Assembly: GCF_050948215.1 (NCBI RefSeq)
Contig: NW_027488594.1
Location: forward strand, 186,001 to 250,000
Direction of reading: 5' to 3'
Source of the DNA: Halictus rubicundus
Taxonomy: Eukaryota > Arthropoda > Insecta > Hymenoptera > Halictidae
Length of the DNA stretch: 64,000 nucleotides
The position numbers and the translations under genes are program-made. The notes beneath the pieces are model-generated. The model was not told the DNA's origin, did no database searches, and worked only from the letters and a program-made list of their open reading frames with translations. Shown in pieces: positions 1 to 11,562 of this stretch (position 1 is the stretch's first letter; the number at the start of each line of letters is the position of its first letter).

Positions 1-2164
1 ATAGGATAGAGGATAGGATAGGATAAAGGATAGGATAGGATAGAGGATACGATATTATAGAGGATAGGATAGGATAGAGGATCGGATAGGATAGAGGATA
101 GGATAGGATAGAGGATAGGATAGGATAGAGGATAGGATAGGATAGAGGAGAGGAAAGGATAGAGTATAGGATAGGATAAAGGATAGGATAGGATAGAGGA
201 TAGGATAGGATAGAGGATAGGATAGGATACAGGATAGGATAGGATAGAGGATAGGGTGTGATACAGGATAGGATAGGAGAGAAGATAGGATAGGATATAG
301 GATAGGGTCGGATAGAGGATAGGATAGGATAGAGGATAGGATAGGATAGAGGATCGGATAGGATAGAGGATAGGATAGGATAGAGGATAGGATAGGATAG
401 AGGATAGGCTAGGATAGAGGATAGGATAGGATAGAGGATGGGATAGGATAGAGGATAGGATAGGATAGAGGATAGGATAGGATAGAGGATAGGATAGGAT
501 AGAGGATAGGATAGGATAGAGGATAGGGTGTGATACAGGATAGGATAGGAGAGAAGATAGGATAGGATATAGGATAGGGTCGGATAGAGGATAGGATAGG
601 ATAGAGGATAGGATAGGATAGAGGATAGGATAGGACAGAGGATAGGATAGGATAGAGGATAGGATAGGATAGAGGATAGGATAGGATAGAGGATAGGATA
701 GGATAGAGGATAGGATAGGATAGAGGATCGGATAGGATAGAGGATAGGATAGGATAGAGGATAGGATAGGATAGAGGATAGGATAGGTTAGAGGATAGGA
801 TAGGATAGAGGATAGAATAGGATAGAGGATAGGATAGGATAGAGGATAGGATAGGATAGAGGATAGGATAGGATAGAGGATAGGATAGGATAGAGGATAG
901 GATAGGATAGAGGAGAGGATAGGATAGAGGATAGGATAGGATAGAGGATAGGATAGGAGAGAGGATAGGATAGGATATAGGATAGGATCGGATAGAGGAT
1001 AGGATAGGATAGAGGATAGGATAGGATACAGGATAGGATAGGATAGAGGATAGGATAGGATAGAGGATAGGATAGGATAGAGGATAGGATAGGATAGAGG
1101 ATAGGATAGGATACAGGATACGATAGGATAGAGGATTGGATAGCATAGAGGATACGATATAGGATTGGATAGGATAGAGGATAGGATAGGATAGAGGATA
1201 GAATAGGATTGGATAGAGAATAGGATGGGATAGAGAATAGGATAGTATAGAGGATAAGATAGGATAGAGGATAGGATGGGATAGAGGATACGATAGGATA
1301 GAGGATAGGATAGGATACAGGATAGGCTAGGATACAGGATAGGATACAGGATAGGATAGGATACAGGATAGGATAGGATAGAGGATACGATATAGGATTG
1401 GATAGGATAGAGAATAGGATACGATAGTGGATAGGATAGGATTGGATAGAGAATAGGATGGGATAGAGGATAGCATAGGATAGAGTATAGGATAGTGTAG
1501 AGAATAGGATAGGATAGATGATATGATAGGAAAGAGGATAGGATATGATAGAGGATACGATATTATAGAGAATCGGATAGGATAGAGGATCGGATAGGAT
1601 AGAGGATAGGATAGGATAGAGGATAGGATAGGATAGAGGATAGGATAGGATAGCGGAGAGGATAGGATAGAGGATAGGATCGGATAGAGGATAGGATAGG
1701 ATAGAGGATAGGATAGAGGATAGGATAGGATACAGGATAGGATAGGATAGAGGATAGGATAGGATACAGGATAGGATAGGATAGAGGATAGGATAGGATA
1801 GAGTATAGGATAGGATAGAGGATAGGATAGGATAGAGGATAGGATAGGATAGAGGATAGGATAGGATAGAGGTATAGGATAGGATACAGGATAGGATAGG
1901 ATAGAGGATAGGATAGGATAGAGGAGTGGACAGGATAGAGGATAGGATAGAGGATAGGATAGGATAGAGGATAGGATAGTATAGAGAATAGGATAGTGTA
2001 AATTATATTATAGGATAGGGGATACGATATTATAGAGGATAGGATTGGATAGAGTATAGGATTGGATAGAGAATAGGATAGGTGATTGGATAGGATAGAG
2101 GATAGGATAGGATAAAGGATAGGATAGGATAGAGGATAGGATAGGATAGAGGATAGGATAGGAT

Positions 2165-3708
2165 AGAGAATAGGATAGGGTAAATTATATTATAGGTTAG
2201 GGGATACGATATTATAGAGGATAGGATAGGATAGAGGATCGGATAGGATAGAGGATAGGATAGGATAGAGGATAGGATAGGATAGAGGATAGGATAGGAT
2301 AGAGGAGAGGAAAGGATAGAGTATAGGATAGGATAAAGGATAGGATAGGATAGAGGATAGGATAGGATAGAGGATAGGATAGGATACAGGATAGGATAGG
2401 ATAGAGGATACGATATACGATTGGATAGGATAGAGAATAGGATACGATAGAGGATAGTATAGGGTTGAATAGAGAATAGGATGGGATAGAGGATAGGATA
2501 GGATAGAGGATAGCATAGGATAGAGAATAGGATAGGATAGATGATATTATAGGAATGAGAATAGGATATGATAGAGGATACGATATTATAGAGGATAGGA
2601 TAGGGTAGCGGAAAGGATAGGATAGAGGATAGGATAGTATAGAGGATAGGATGTGATACAGGATAGGATAGGAGAGAGGATAGGATAGGATATAGGATAG
2701 GATCGGATAGAGGATAGGATAGGATAGAGGATAGGATAGGATACAGGATAGGATAGGATAGAGGATAGGATAGGATAGAGGATAGGATAGGATAGAGGAT
2801 AGGATAGGATACAGGATACGATAGGATAGAGGATTGGATAGCATAGAGGATACGATATAGGATTGGATAGGATAGAGGAATGGATAGGATAGAGGATAGG
2901 ATGTGATACAGGATAGGATAGGAGAGAAGATAGGATAGGATATAGGATAGGGTCGGATAGAGGATAGGATAGGATAGAGGATAGGATAGGATAGAGAATA
3001 GGATAGGGTAAATTATATTATAGGTTAGGGGATACGATATTATAGAGGATAGGATAGGATAGAGGATCGGATAGGATAGAGGATAGGATAGGATAGAGGA
3101 TAGGATAGGATAGAGGATAGGATAGGATAGAGGAGAGGAAAGGATAGAGTATAGGATAGGATAAAGGATAGGATAGGATAGAGGATAGGATAGGATAGAG
3201 GATAGGATAGGATACAGGATAGGATAGGATAGAGGATACGATATACGATTGGATAGGATAGAGAATAGGATACGATAGAGGATAGTATAGGGTTGAATAG
3301 AGAATAGGATGGGATAGAGGATAGGATAGGATAGAGGATAGCATAGGATAGAGAATAGGATAGGATAGATGATATTATAGGAAAGAGAATAGGATATGAT
3401 AGAGGATACGATATTATAGAGGATAGGATAGGGTAGCGGAAAGGATAGGATAGAGGATAGGATAGTATAGAGGATAGGATGTGATACAGGATAGGATAGG
3501 AGAGAGGATAGGATAGGATATAGGATAGGATCGGATAGAGGATAGGATAGGATAGAGGATAGGATAGGATACAGGATAGGATAGGATAGAGGATAGGATA
3601 GGATAGAGGATAGGATAGGATAGAGGATGGGATAGGATACAGGATACGATAGGATAGAGGATTGGATAGCATAGAGGATACGATATAGGATTGGATAGGA
3701 TAGAGGAT
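2165..3708. repeat. 828-base tandem duplication
   Basis: About 715 bases (2165-2880) recur at 2993-3708 with a constant 828-base shift. Paired landmarks are the AT box at 2181 and 3009, GATGTGATACAGG at 2650 and 3478, and GCATAGAGG following both. The copies are nearly identical. Visible differences include GGAATGAGAAT at 2552 against GGAAAGAGAAT at 3380, and a GATGGGATA unit only in the second copy near 3626. The flank just after the first copy (near 2878, GAGGAATGGATAGG) does not match that after the second, which marks a junction. High identity points to recent unequal exchange. Confidence 0.88.
2181..2203 (+). repeat. AT-only box plus GGTTAGGGG landmark (representative of 24 copies)
   Basis: TAAATTATATTATA, followed by GGTTAGGGG and then a GATACGATATTATA or GATATGATATTATA unit, is the most diverged recurrent monomer. 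It is the only 14-base run in the array with no G or C. First bases of the copies I located: 1999 (variant, GGATAGGGG), 2181, 3009, 7585, 8458, 9657, 10548, 14126, 15510, 16400, 17565, 18404, 22756, 24824, 26485, 30030, 34260, 35994, 39544, 42181, 48774, 53820, 56881 and 63991 (cut by the window end). The copies at 53820 and 56881 are preceded by GGC instead of GGG. Spacing ranges from 182 to 7110 bases. It serves here as a ruler for higher-order structure; no function is known to me. Confidence 0.93.
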
Positions 3709-5870
3709 AGGATAGGATAGAGGATAGAATAGGATTGGATAGAGAATAGGATGGGATAGAGAATAGGATAGTATAGAGGATAAGATAGGATAGAGGATAG
3801 GATAGGATAGAGGATAGGATAGGATAGAGGATAGGATAGGATACAGGATAGGCTAGGATACAGGATAGGATACAGGATAGGATAGGATAGAGGATAGGAT
3901 AGGATAGAGGATACGATATACGATTGGATAGGATAGAGAATAGGATACGATAGAGGATAGAATAGGGTTGCATAGAGAATAGGATGGGATAGAGGATAGG
4001 ATAGGATAGAGGATAGGATAGGATAGAGAATAGGATAGGATAGATGATATTATAGGAAAGAGAATAGGATATGATAGAGGATACGATATTATAGAGGATA
4101 GGATAGGATAGAGGATCGGATAGGATAGAGTATAGGTTATAGGATTGCATAGGGTAGAGGATAGGATACGACAGAGGATAGGGTAGGATTGAGGATAGGA
4201 TAGGATAGGATAGAGAATAGGATAGAATATATGATATTATAGGATACAGCAAGGATAGGACAGAGGATACGATATTATAGAGGATAGGATAGGATAGCGG
4301 AAAGGATAGGATAGAGGATAGGATAGGATAGAGGATAGGATAGGATAGAAGAGAGGATAGGATAGAGGATAGGATAGGATAGAGGATAGGATAGGATAGA
4401 GGATAGCCTAGGATAGAGGATAGGATAGGATAGAGGATGGGATAGGATAGAGGATAGGATAGGATAGAGGATAGGATAGGATAGAGGATAGGATAGGATA
4501 GAGGATAGGATAGGATAGAGGATAGGGTGTGATACAGGATAGGATAGGAGAGAAGATAGGATAGGATATAGGATAGGGTCGGATAGAGGATAGGATAGGA
4601 TAGAGGATAGGATAGGATAGAGGATAGGATAGGATAGAGGATAGGATAGGATAGAGGATAGGATAGGATAGAGGATAGGATAGGATAGAGGATAGGATAG
4701 GATAGAGGATAGGATAGGATAGAGGATAGGATAGGATAGAGGATAGGATAGGATAGAGGATAGGATAGGATAGAGGATAGGATAGGATAGAGGATAGGAT
4801 AGGTTAGAGGATAGGATAGGATAGAGGATAGAATAGGATAGAGGATAGGATAGGATAGAGGATAGGATAGGATAGAGGATAGGATAGGATAGAGGATAGG
4901 ATAGGATAGAGGATAGGATAGGATAGAGGAGAGGATAGGATAGAGGATAGGATAGGATAGAGGATAGGATAGGAGAGAGGATAGGATAGGATATAGGATA
5001 GGATCGGATAGAGGATAGGATAGGATAGAGGATAGGATAGGATACAGGATAGGATAGGATAGAGGATAGGATAGGATAGAGGATAGGATAGGATAGAGGA
5101 TAGGATAGGATAGAGGATAGGATAGGATACAGGATACGATAGGATAGAGGATTGGATAGCATAGAGGATACGATATAGGATTGGATAGGATAGAGGATAG
5201 GATAGGATAGAGGATAGAATAGGATTGGATAGAGAATAGGATGGGATAGAGAATAGGATAGTATAGAGGATAAGATAGGATAGAGGATAGGATGGGATAG
5301 AGGATACGATAGGATAGAGGATAGGATAGGATACAGGATAGGCTAGGATACAGGATAGGATACAGGATAGGATAGGATACAGGATAGGATAGGATAGAGG
5401 ATACGATATAGGATTGGATAGGATAGAGAATAGGATACGATAGTGGATAGGATAGGATTGGATAGAGAATAGGATGGGATAGAGGATAGCATAGGATAGA
5501 GTATAGGATAGTGTAGAGAATAGGATAGGATAGATGATATGATAGGAAAGAGGATAGGATATGATAGAGGATACGATATTATAGAGAATCGGATAGGATA
5601 GAGGATCGGATAGGATAGAGGATAGGATAGGATAGAGGATAGGATAGGATAGAGGATAGGATAGGATAAGAGGATAGGATAGGATAGAGGATAGGATAGG
5701 ATATAGGATAGGATCGGATAGAGGATAGGATAGGATAGGATAGAGGATAGGATAGGATACAGGATAGGATAGGATAGAGGATAGGATAGGATTGGAGAGA
5801 GAATAGGATGGGATAGAGGATAGCATAGGATAGAGTATAGGATAGGATAGAGAATAGGGTAGGATAGATG

Positions 5871-7399
5871 ATATTATAGGAAAGAGGATAGGATATGATA
5901 GAGGTTACGATATTATAGAGGATAGGATATGATAGAGGTTACGATATTATAGAGGATCGGATAGGATAGAGGATCGGATAGGATAGAGGATAGGATAGGA
6001 TAGAGGATAGGATAGGATAGAGGATAGGATAGGATAGAGGATAGGATAGGATAAGAGGATATGATAGGATAGAGGATAGGATAGGATACAGGATAGGATA
6101 GGATAGAGTATAGGATAGGATAAAGGATAGGATAGGATAGAGGATAGGATAGGATAGAGGATAGGATAGGATACAGGATAGGATAGGATAGAGGATAGGA
6201 TAGGATAGATGATATTATAGGAAAGAGAATAGGATATGATAGAGGATACGATATTATAGAGGATAGGATAGGATAGAGGATCGGATAGGATAGAGCATAG
6301 GTTATAGGATTGGATAGGGTAGAGGATAGGATACGACAGAGGATAGGGTAGGATTGAGGATAGGATAGGAAAGAGGATAGGATAGGATAGGATAGGATAG
6401 AGGATAGGATAGGATAGGATAGGATAGGATACAGGATAGGATAGGATAGAGGATAGGATAGGATAGAGGAGTGGATATTATAGAGGATAGGATAGGATAG
6501 AGGATAGGATAGGGGATTGGATTGTATTGAAGATAGCAGACGATAGAGGATAGGATAGGATAAAGGATAGGATAGGATAGAGGATAGGATAGGATAGAGG
6601 ATAGGATAGGATAGATTATAGGATAGCATAGAGGATAGGATAGGATAGGGTAGAGGATAGGATAGGATAGAGGATAGGATAGGACAGAGGATAGGATAGG
6701 ATAGAGGATAGGATAGGATAGAGGATAGGATAGGATAGAGGATAGGATAGCATAGAGGATAGGATAGGATAGAGGATAGGATAGGATAGAGGATAGGATA
6801 GGATAGAGGATAGGATAGGATAGAGGATAGGATAGGATAGAGGAGAGGATAGGATAGAGTATAGGATAGGATAAAGGATAGGATAGGATTGGATAGAGAA
6901 TAGGATGGGATAGAGGATAGGATAGGATAGAGGATAGGATAGGATAGAGAATAGAATAGGATAGATGATATTATAGGAAAGAGGATAGGATATGATAGAG
7001 GATACGATATTATAGAGAATAGGATAGGATAGAGGATCGGTTAGGATAGAGGATAGGATAGGATAGAGGATAGGATAGGATAGTGGATAGGATAGGATAT
7101 AGGATAGGATAGGATAGAGGATAGGATAGGATAGAGGATACTATATAGGATTGGATAGGATAGAGAATATGATGGGATAGAGGATAGGATAGTATAGAGG
7201 AAAGGATAGGATAGAGTATAGGATAGGATACAGGATAGGATAGGATAGAGGATAGGATAGGATAGATTATAGGATAGCATAGAGGATAGGATAGGATAGG
7301 GTAGAGGATAGGATAGGGTAGAGGATAGGATAGGATAGAGGATAGGATAGGATAAAGGATATGAGAGGATAGAGGATAGGATAGGATAGAGGATAGGAT
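5871..7399. repeat. A-to-B transition zone
   Basis: This is satellite with core cassettes near 5877, 6208 and 6964. It holds a diverged unit at 6511-6540 (GGGGATTGGATTGTATTGAA, then GATAGCAGACG), whose only near-identical partner is at 63071-63100. The first B-type marker, GATTATAGGATAGCATAGAG, appears at about 6613 and again at about 7264. No gene is present; the long minus-strand frame here is a product of the repeat. Confidence 0.8.
5884..5951. repeat. Private two-monomer (34-base) duplication
   Basis: GAGGATAGGATATGATA followed by GAGGTTACGATATTATA occurs twice in direct succession (5884-5917 and 5918-5951). The GAGGTTACG variant is otherwise absent as far as I can see; the usual form is GAGGATACG. 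The shared private base shows that the mutation came first and the dimer was duplicated afterwards, probably by slippage or very local unequal exchange. Confidence 0.9.
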
Positions 7400-10377
7400 A
7401 GGATAGTGGATAGGATAAGATAGAGGATAGGATAGGATAGGATAGGATAGAGGATAGGATAGGATAGAGGATAGGATAGCATGGAGGATAGGATAGGATA
7501 GAGGTATAGGATAGGATACAGGATAGGATAGGATAGAGGATAGGATAGGATAGAGGATAAGATAGGATAGAGAATAGGATAGGGTAAATTATATTATAGG
7601 TTAGGGGATACGATATTATAGAGGATAGGATAGGATAGAGGATCGGATAGGATAGAGGATAGGATAGGATAGAGGATAGGATAGGATAGAGGATAGGATA
7701 GGATAGAGGAGAGGATAGGATAGAGTATAGGATAGGATAAAGGATAGGATAGAGGATAGGATAGGATAGAGGATAGGATAGGATACAGGATAGGATAGGA
7801 TAGAGGATAGGATAGGATAGAGGATAGGATAGGATAGATGATATTATAGGAAAGAAAATAGGATATGATAGAGGATACGATATTATAGAGGATAGGATAG
7901 GATAGAGGATCGGATAGGATAGAGTATAGGTTATAGGATTGGATAGGGTAGAGGATAGGATACGACATAGGATAGGGTAGGATAGAGGATAGGATAGGAT
8001 AGATTATAGGATAGCATAGAGGATAGGATAGGATAGGGTAGAGGATAGGATAGGGTAGAGGATAGGATAGGATAGAGGATAGGATAGGATAAAGGATATG
8101 AGAGGATAGAGGATAGGATAGGATAGAGGATAGGATAGGATAGAGGATAGGATAAGATAGAGGATAGGATAGGATAGGATAGGATAGAGGATAGGATAGG
8201 ATAGAGGATAGGATAGGATAGAGGATAGGATAGGATAGAGGATAGGATAGGATAGAGGATAGGATAGGATAGAGGATAGGATAGCATGGAGGATAGGATA
8301 GGATAGAGGTATAGGATAGGATACAGGATAGGATAGGATAGAGGATAGGATAGGATAGAGGAGTGGATAGGATAGAGGATAGGATAGGATAGAGGATAGG
8401 ATAGGATAGAGGATAGGATAGGATAGAGGATAAGATAGGATAGAGAATAGGATAGGGTAAATTATATTATAGGTTAGGGGATATGATATTATAGAGGATA
8501 GGATAGGATAGAGGATCGGATAGGATAGAGGATAGGATAGGATAGAGGATAGGATAGGATAGAGGATAGGATAGGATAGAGGATCGGTTAGGATAGAGGA
8601 TAGGATAGGATAGAGGATAGGATAGGATAGAGGATAGGATAGGATATAGGATAGGATAGGATAGAGGATAGGATAGGATAGGGGATAGGATAGGATAGAG
8701 GATACTATATAGGATTGGATAGGATAGAGAATAGGATGGGATAGAGGATAGGATAGTATAGAGGGAAGGATAGGATAGAGGATAGGATAGGATAGAGGAT
8801 AGGATAGGATAGAGGATAGGATAGGATAGAGGATAGGATAGGATAGAGGATAGGATAGGATAGAGGATAGGATAGGATAGATGATATTATAGGAAAGAGG
8901 ATAGGATAGGACAGAGGATACGATATTATAGAGGATAGGATACGATAGAGGATAGGATAGGATACGATAGAGGATAGGATAGGATTGGATAGAGAATAGG
9001 ATGGGATAGAGGATAGGATAGGATAGAGGATAGGATAGGATAGAAGATAGGATAGGATTGGATAGAGAATAGGATGGGATAGAGGATAGGATAGGATAGA
9101 GGATAGGATAGGATAGAGGATAGGATAGGATAGAGGATCGGATAGGATAGAGGAGAGGATAGGATAGAGTATAGGATAGGATAAAGGATAGGATAGGATA
9201 GAGGATAGGATAGGATAGAGGATAGGATAGGATACAGGATAGGATAGGATAGAGGATAGGATAGGATAGATTATAGGATAGCATAGAGGATAGGATAGGA
9301 TAGGGTAGAGGATAGGATAGGGTAGAGGATAGGATAGGATAGAGGATAGGATAGGATAAAGGATATGAGAGGATAGAGGATAGGATAGGATAGAGGATAG
9401 GATAGGATAGTGGATAGGATAAGATAGAGGATAGGATAGGATAGGATAGGATAGAGGATATGATAGGATAGAGGATAGGATAGGATAGAGGATAGGATAG
9501 GATAGAGGATAGGATAGGAGAGAGGATAGGATAGGATAGAGGATAGGATAGCATGGAGGATAGGATAGGATAGAGGTATAGGATAGGATACAGGATAGGA
9601 TAGGATAGAGGATAGGATAGGATAGAGGATAAGATAGGATAGAGAATAGAATAGGGTAAATTATATTATAGGTTAGGGGATACGATATTATAGAGGATAG
9701 GATAGGATAGAGGATCGGATAGGATAGAGGATAGGATAGGATAGAGGATAGGATAGGATAGAGGATAGGATAGGATAGAGGAGAGGATAGGATAGAGTAT
9801 AGGATAGGATAAAGGATAGGATAGAGGATAGGATAGGATAGAGGATAGGATAGGATACAGGATAGGATAGGATAGAGGATAGGATAGGATAGAGGATAGG
9901 ATAGGATAGATGATATTATAGGAAAGAAAATAGGATATGATAGAGGATACGATATTATAGAGGATAGGATAGGATAGAGGATCGGATAGGATAGAGTATA
10001 GGTTATAGGATTGGATAGGGTAGAGGATAGGATACGACAGAGGATAGGGTAGGATAGAGGATAGGATAGGATAGATTATAGGATAGCATAGAGGATAGGA
10101 TAGGATAGGGTAGAGGATAGGATAGGGTAGAGGATAGGATAGGATAGAGGATAGGATAGGATAAAGGATATGAGAGGATAGAGGATAGGATAGGATAGAG
10201 GATAGGATAGGATAGAGGATAGGATAAGATAGAGGATAGGATAGGATAGGATAGGATAGAGGATAGGATAGGATAGAGGATAGGATAGGATAGAGGATAG
10301 GATAGGATAGAGGATAGGATAGGATAGAGGATAGGATAGGATAGAGGATAGGATAGCATGGAGGATAGGATAGGATA

Positions 10378-10447
10378 GAGGTATAGGATAGGATACAGGA
10401 TAGGATAGGATAGAGGTATAGGATAGGATACAGGATAGGATAGGATA
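10378..10447. repeat. 35-base local duplication in B copy 1
   Basis: An 18-base unit (GAGGTATAGGATAGGATA, one base longer than canonical) and the following CAGG-containing 17-mer occur twice in a row, starting at 10378 and 10413. The corresponding place in the earlier sub-repeat (near 8306) has one copy. This contributes to the sub-repeat shift growing from 2072 to 2090 bases across the block. Confidence 0.82.
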
Positions 10448-11460
10448 GAGGATAGGATAGGATAGAGGAGTGGATAGGATAGAGGATAGGATAGGATAGA
10501 GGATAGGATAGGATAGAGGATAAGATAGGATAGAGAATAGGATAGGGTAAATTATATTATAGGTTAGGGGATATGATATTATAGAGGATAGGATAGGATA
10601 GAGGATCGGATAGGATAGAGGATAGGATAGGATAGAGGATAGGATAGGATAGAGGATAGGATAGGATAGAGGATCGGTTAGGATAGAGGATAGGATAGGA
10701 TAGAGGATAGGATAGGATAGAGGATAGGATAGGATATAGGATAGGATAGGATAGAGGATAGGATAGGATAGGGGATAGGATAGGATAGAGGATACTATAT
10801 AGGATTGGATAGGATAGAGAATAGGATGGGATAGAGGATAGGATAGTATAGAGGGAAGGATAGGATAGAGGATAGGATAGGATAGAGGATAGGATAGGAT
10901 AGAGGATAGGATAGGATAGAGGATAGGATAGGATAGAGGATAGGATAGGATAGATAATATTATAGGAAAGAGGATAGGATAGGACAGAGGATACGATATT
11001 ATAGAGGATAGGATACGATAGAGGATAGGATAGGATACGATAGAGGATAGGATAGGATTGGATAGAGAATAGGATGGGATAGAGGATAGGATAGGATAGA
11101 GGATAGGATAGGATAGAGGATAGGATAGGATTGGATAGAGAATAGGATGGGATAGAGGATAGGATAGGATAGAGGATAGGATAGGATAGAGGATAGGATA
11201 GGATAGAGGATCGGATAGGATAGAGGAGAGGATAGGATAGAGTATAGGATAGGATAAAGGATAGGATAGGATAGAGGATAGGATAGGATAGAGGATAGGA
11301 TAGGATACAGGATAGGATAGGATAGAGGATAGGATAGGATAGAGGATACGATACACGATTGGATAGGATAGAGAATAGGATACGATAGAGGATAGTATAG
11401 GGTTGGATAGAGAATAGGATGGGATAGAGGATAGGATAGGATAGAGGATAGGATAGGATA

Positions 11461-11562
11461 GAGAATAGGATAGGATAGATGATATTATAGGAAAGAGAAT
11501 AGGATATGATAGAGGATACGATATTATAGAGGATAGGATAGGATAGAGGATCGGATAGGATA
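11461..11562 (+). repeat. Six-monomer core cassette (representative copy)
   Basis: This is a clean example of the most widespread ordered cassette. Six 17-base units follow one another: GAGAATAGGATAGGATA, GATGATATTATAGGAAA, GAGAATAGGATATGATA, GAGGATACGATATTATA, a canonical unit, and GAGGATCGGATAGGATA. All keep the 17-base length and differ from the canonical unit only by substitutions. The same order recurs throughout the window, for example near 2523, 7820, 13355, 23120, 39890, 47458 and 62407. GAG(A/G)A alternates in units one and three, and the last unit may be GAGGATCGGTTAGGATA. Fixed order across dozens of copies shows that the cassette, not the monomer, is a unit of amplification. Confidence 0.93.

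Larger units (their letters stand above)
1..5870. repeat. Compartment A: left higher-order block
   Basis: This region is defined by GTGTGATACAGG variants (near 254, 526, 2650, 2900, 3478 and 4525), usually followed by GGAGAG units and GGGTCGG or GGATCGG. I did not see this set in the B compartment. Two internal duplications are clear. One repeats at 828 bases (landmarks at 2181 and 3009). The other repeats at 4016 bases: GGATAGCATAGAGG at 1144 and 5160, GATAGTGG at 1423 and 5439, and GATGATATGATAGG at 1517 and 5533. No gene or unique sequence is present; the left edge is inside the array. Confidence 0.85.

Noticed and set aside
2181..2203. Telomeric repeat, because of TTAGGG in GGTTAGGGG
   Set aside because: TTAGGG occurs once per landmark and is never in tandem. 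It arises by substitution within a GGATAGG monomer.
2030..4252. 740-codon minus-strand open frame (the longest of many similar frames)
   Set aside because: It is the satellite read on the stop-free strand: the product is only a Y/P/I/L/S repeat. Its ATG comes from a chance CAT variant, it overlaps other long frames in different phases with the same composition, and there is no domain or codon bias. The same applies to all the other minus-strand frames, including those at 8004-9554, 10076-11845, 18413-19531 and 60999-62093.
10951..10990. Unique-looking GATAATATTATAGG near 10953
   Set aside because: It is a single-base variant of the GATGATATTATAGG core cassette unit.
11512..11528. Promoter -10 element or TATA box (TATAAT on the minus strand of GATATTATAG)
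   Set aside because: The motif is a fixed part of the cassette, repeated dozens of times, with no -35 element, start site or downstream gene.
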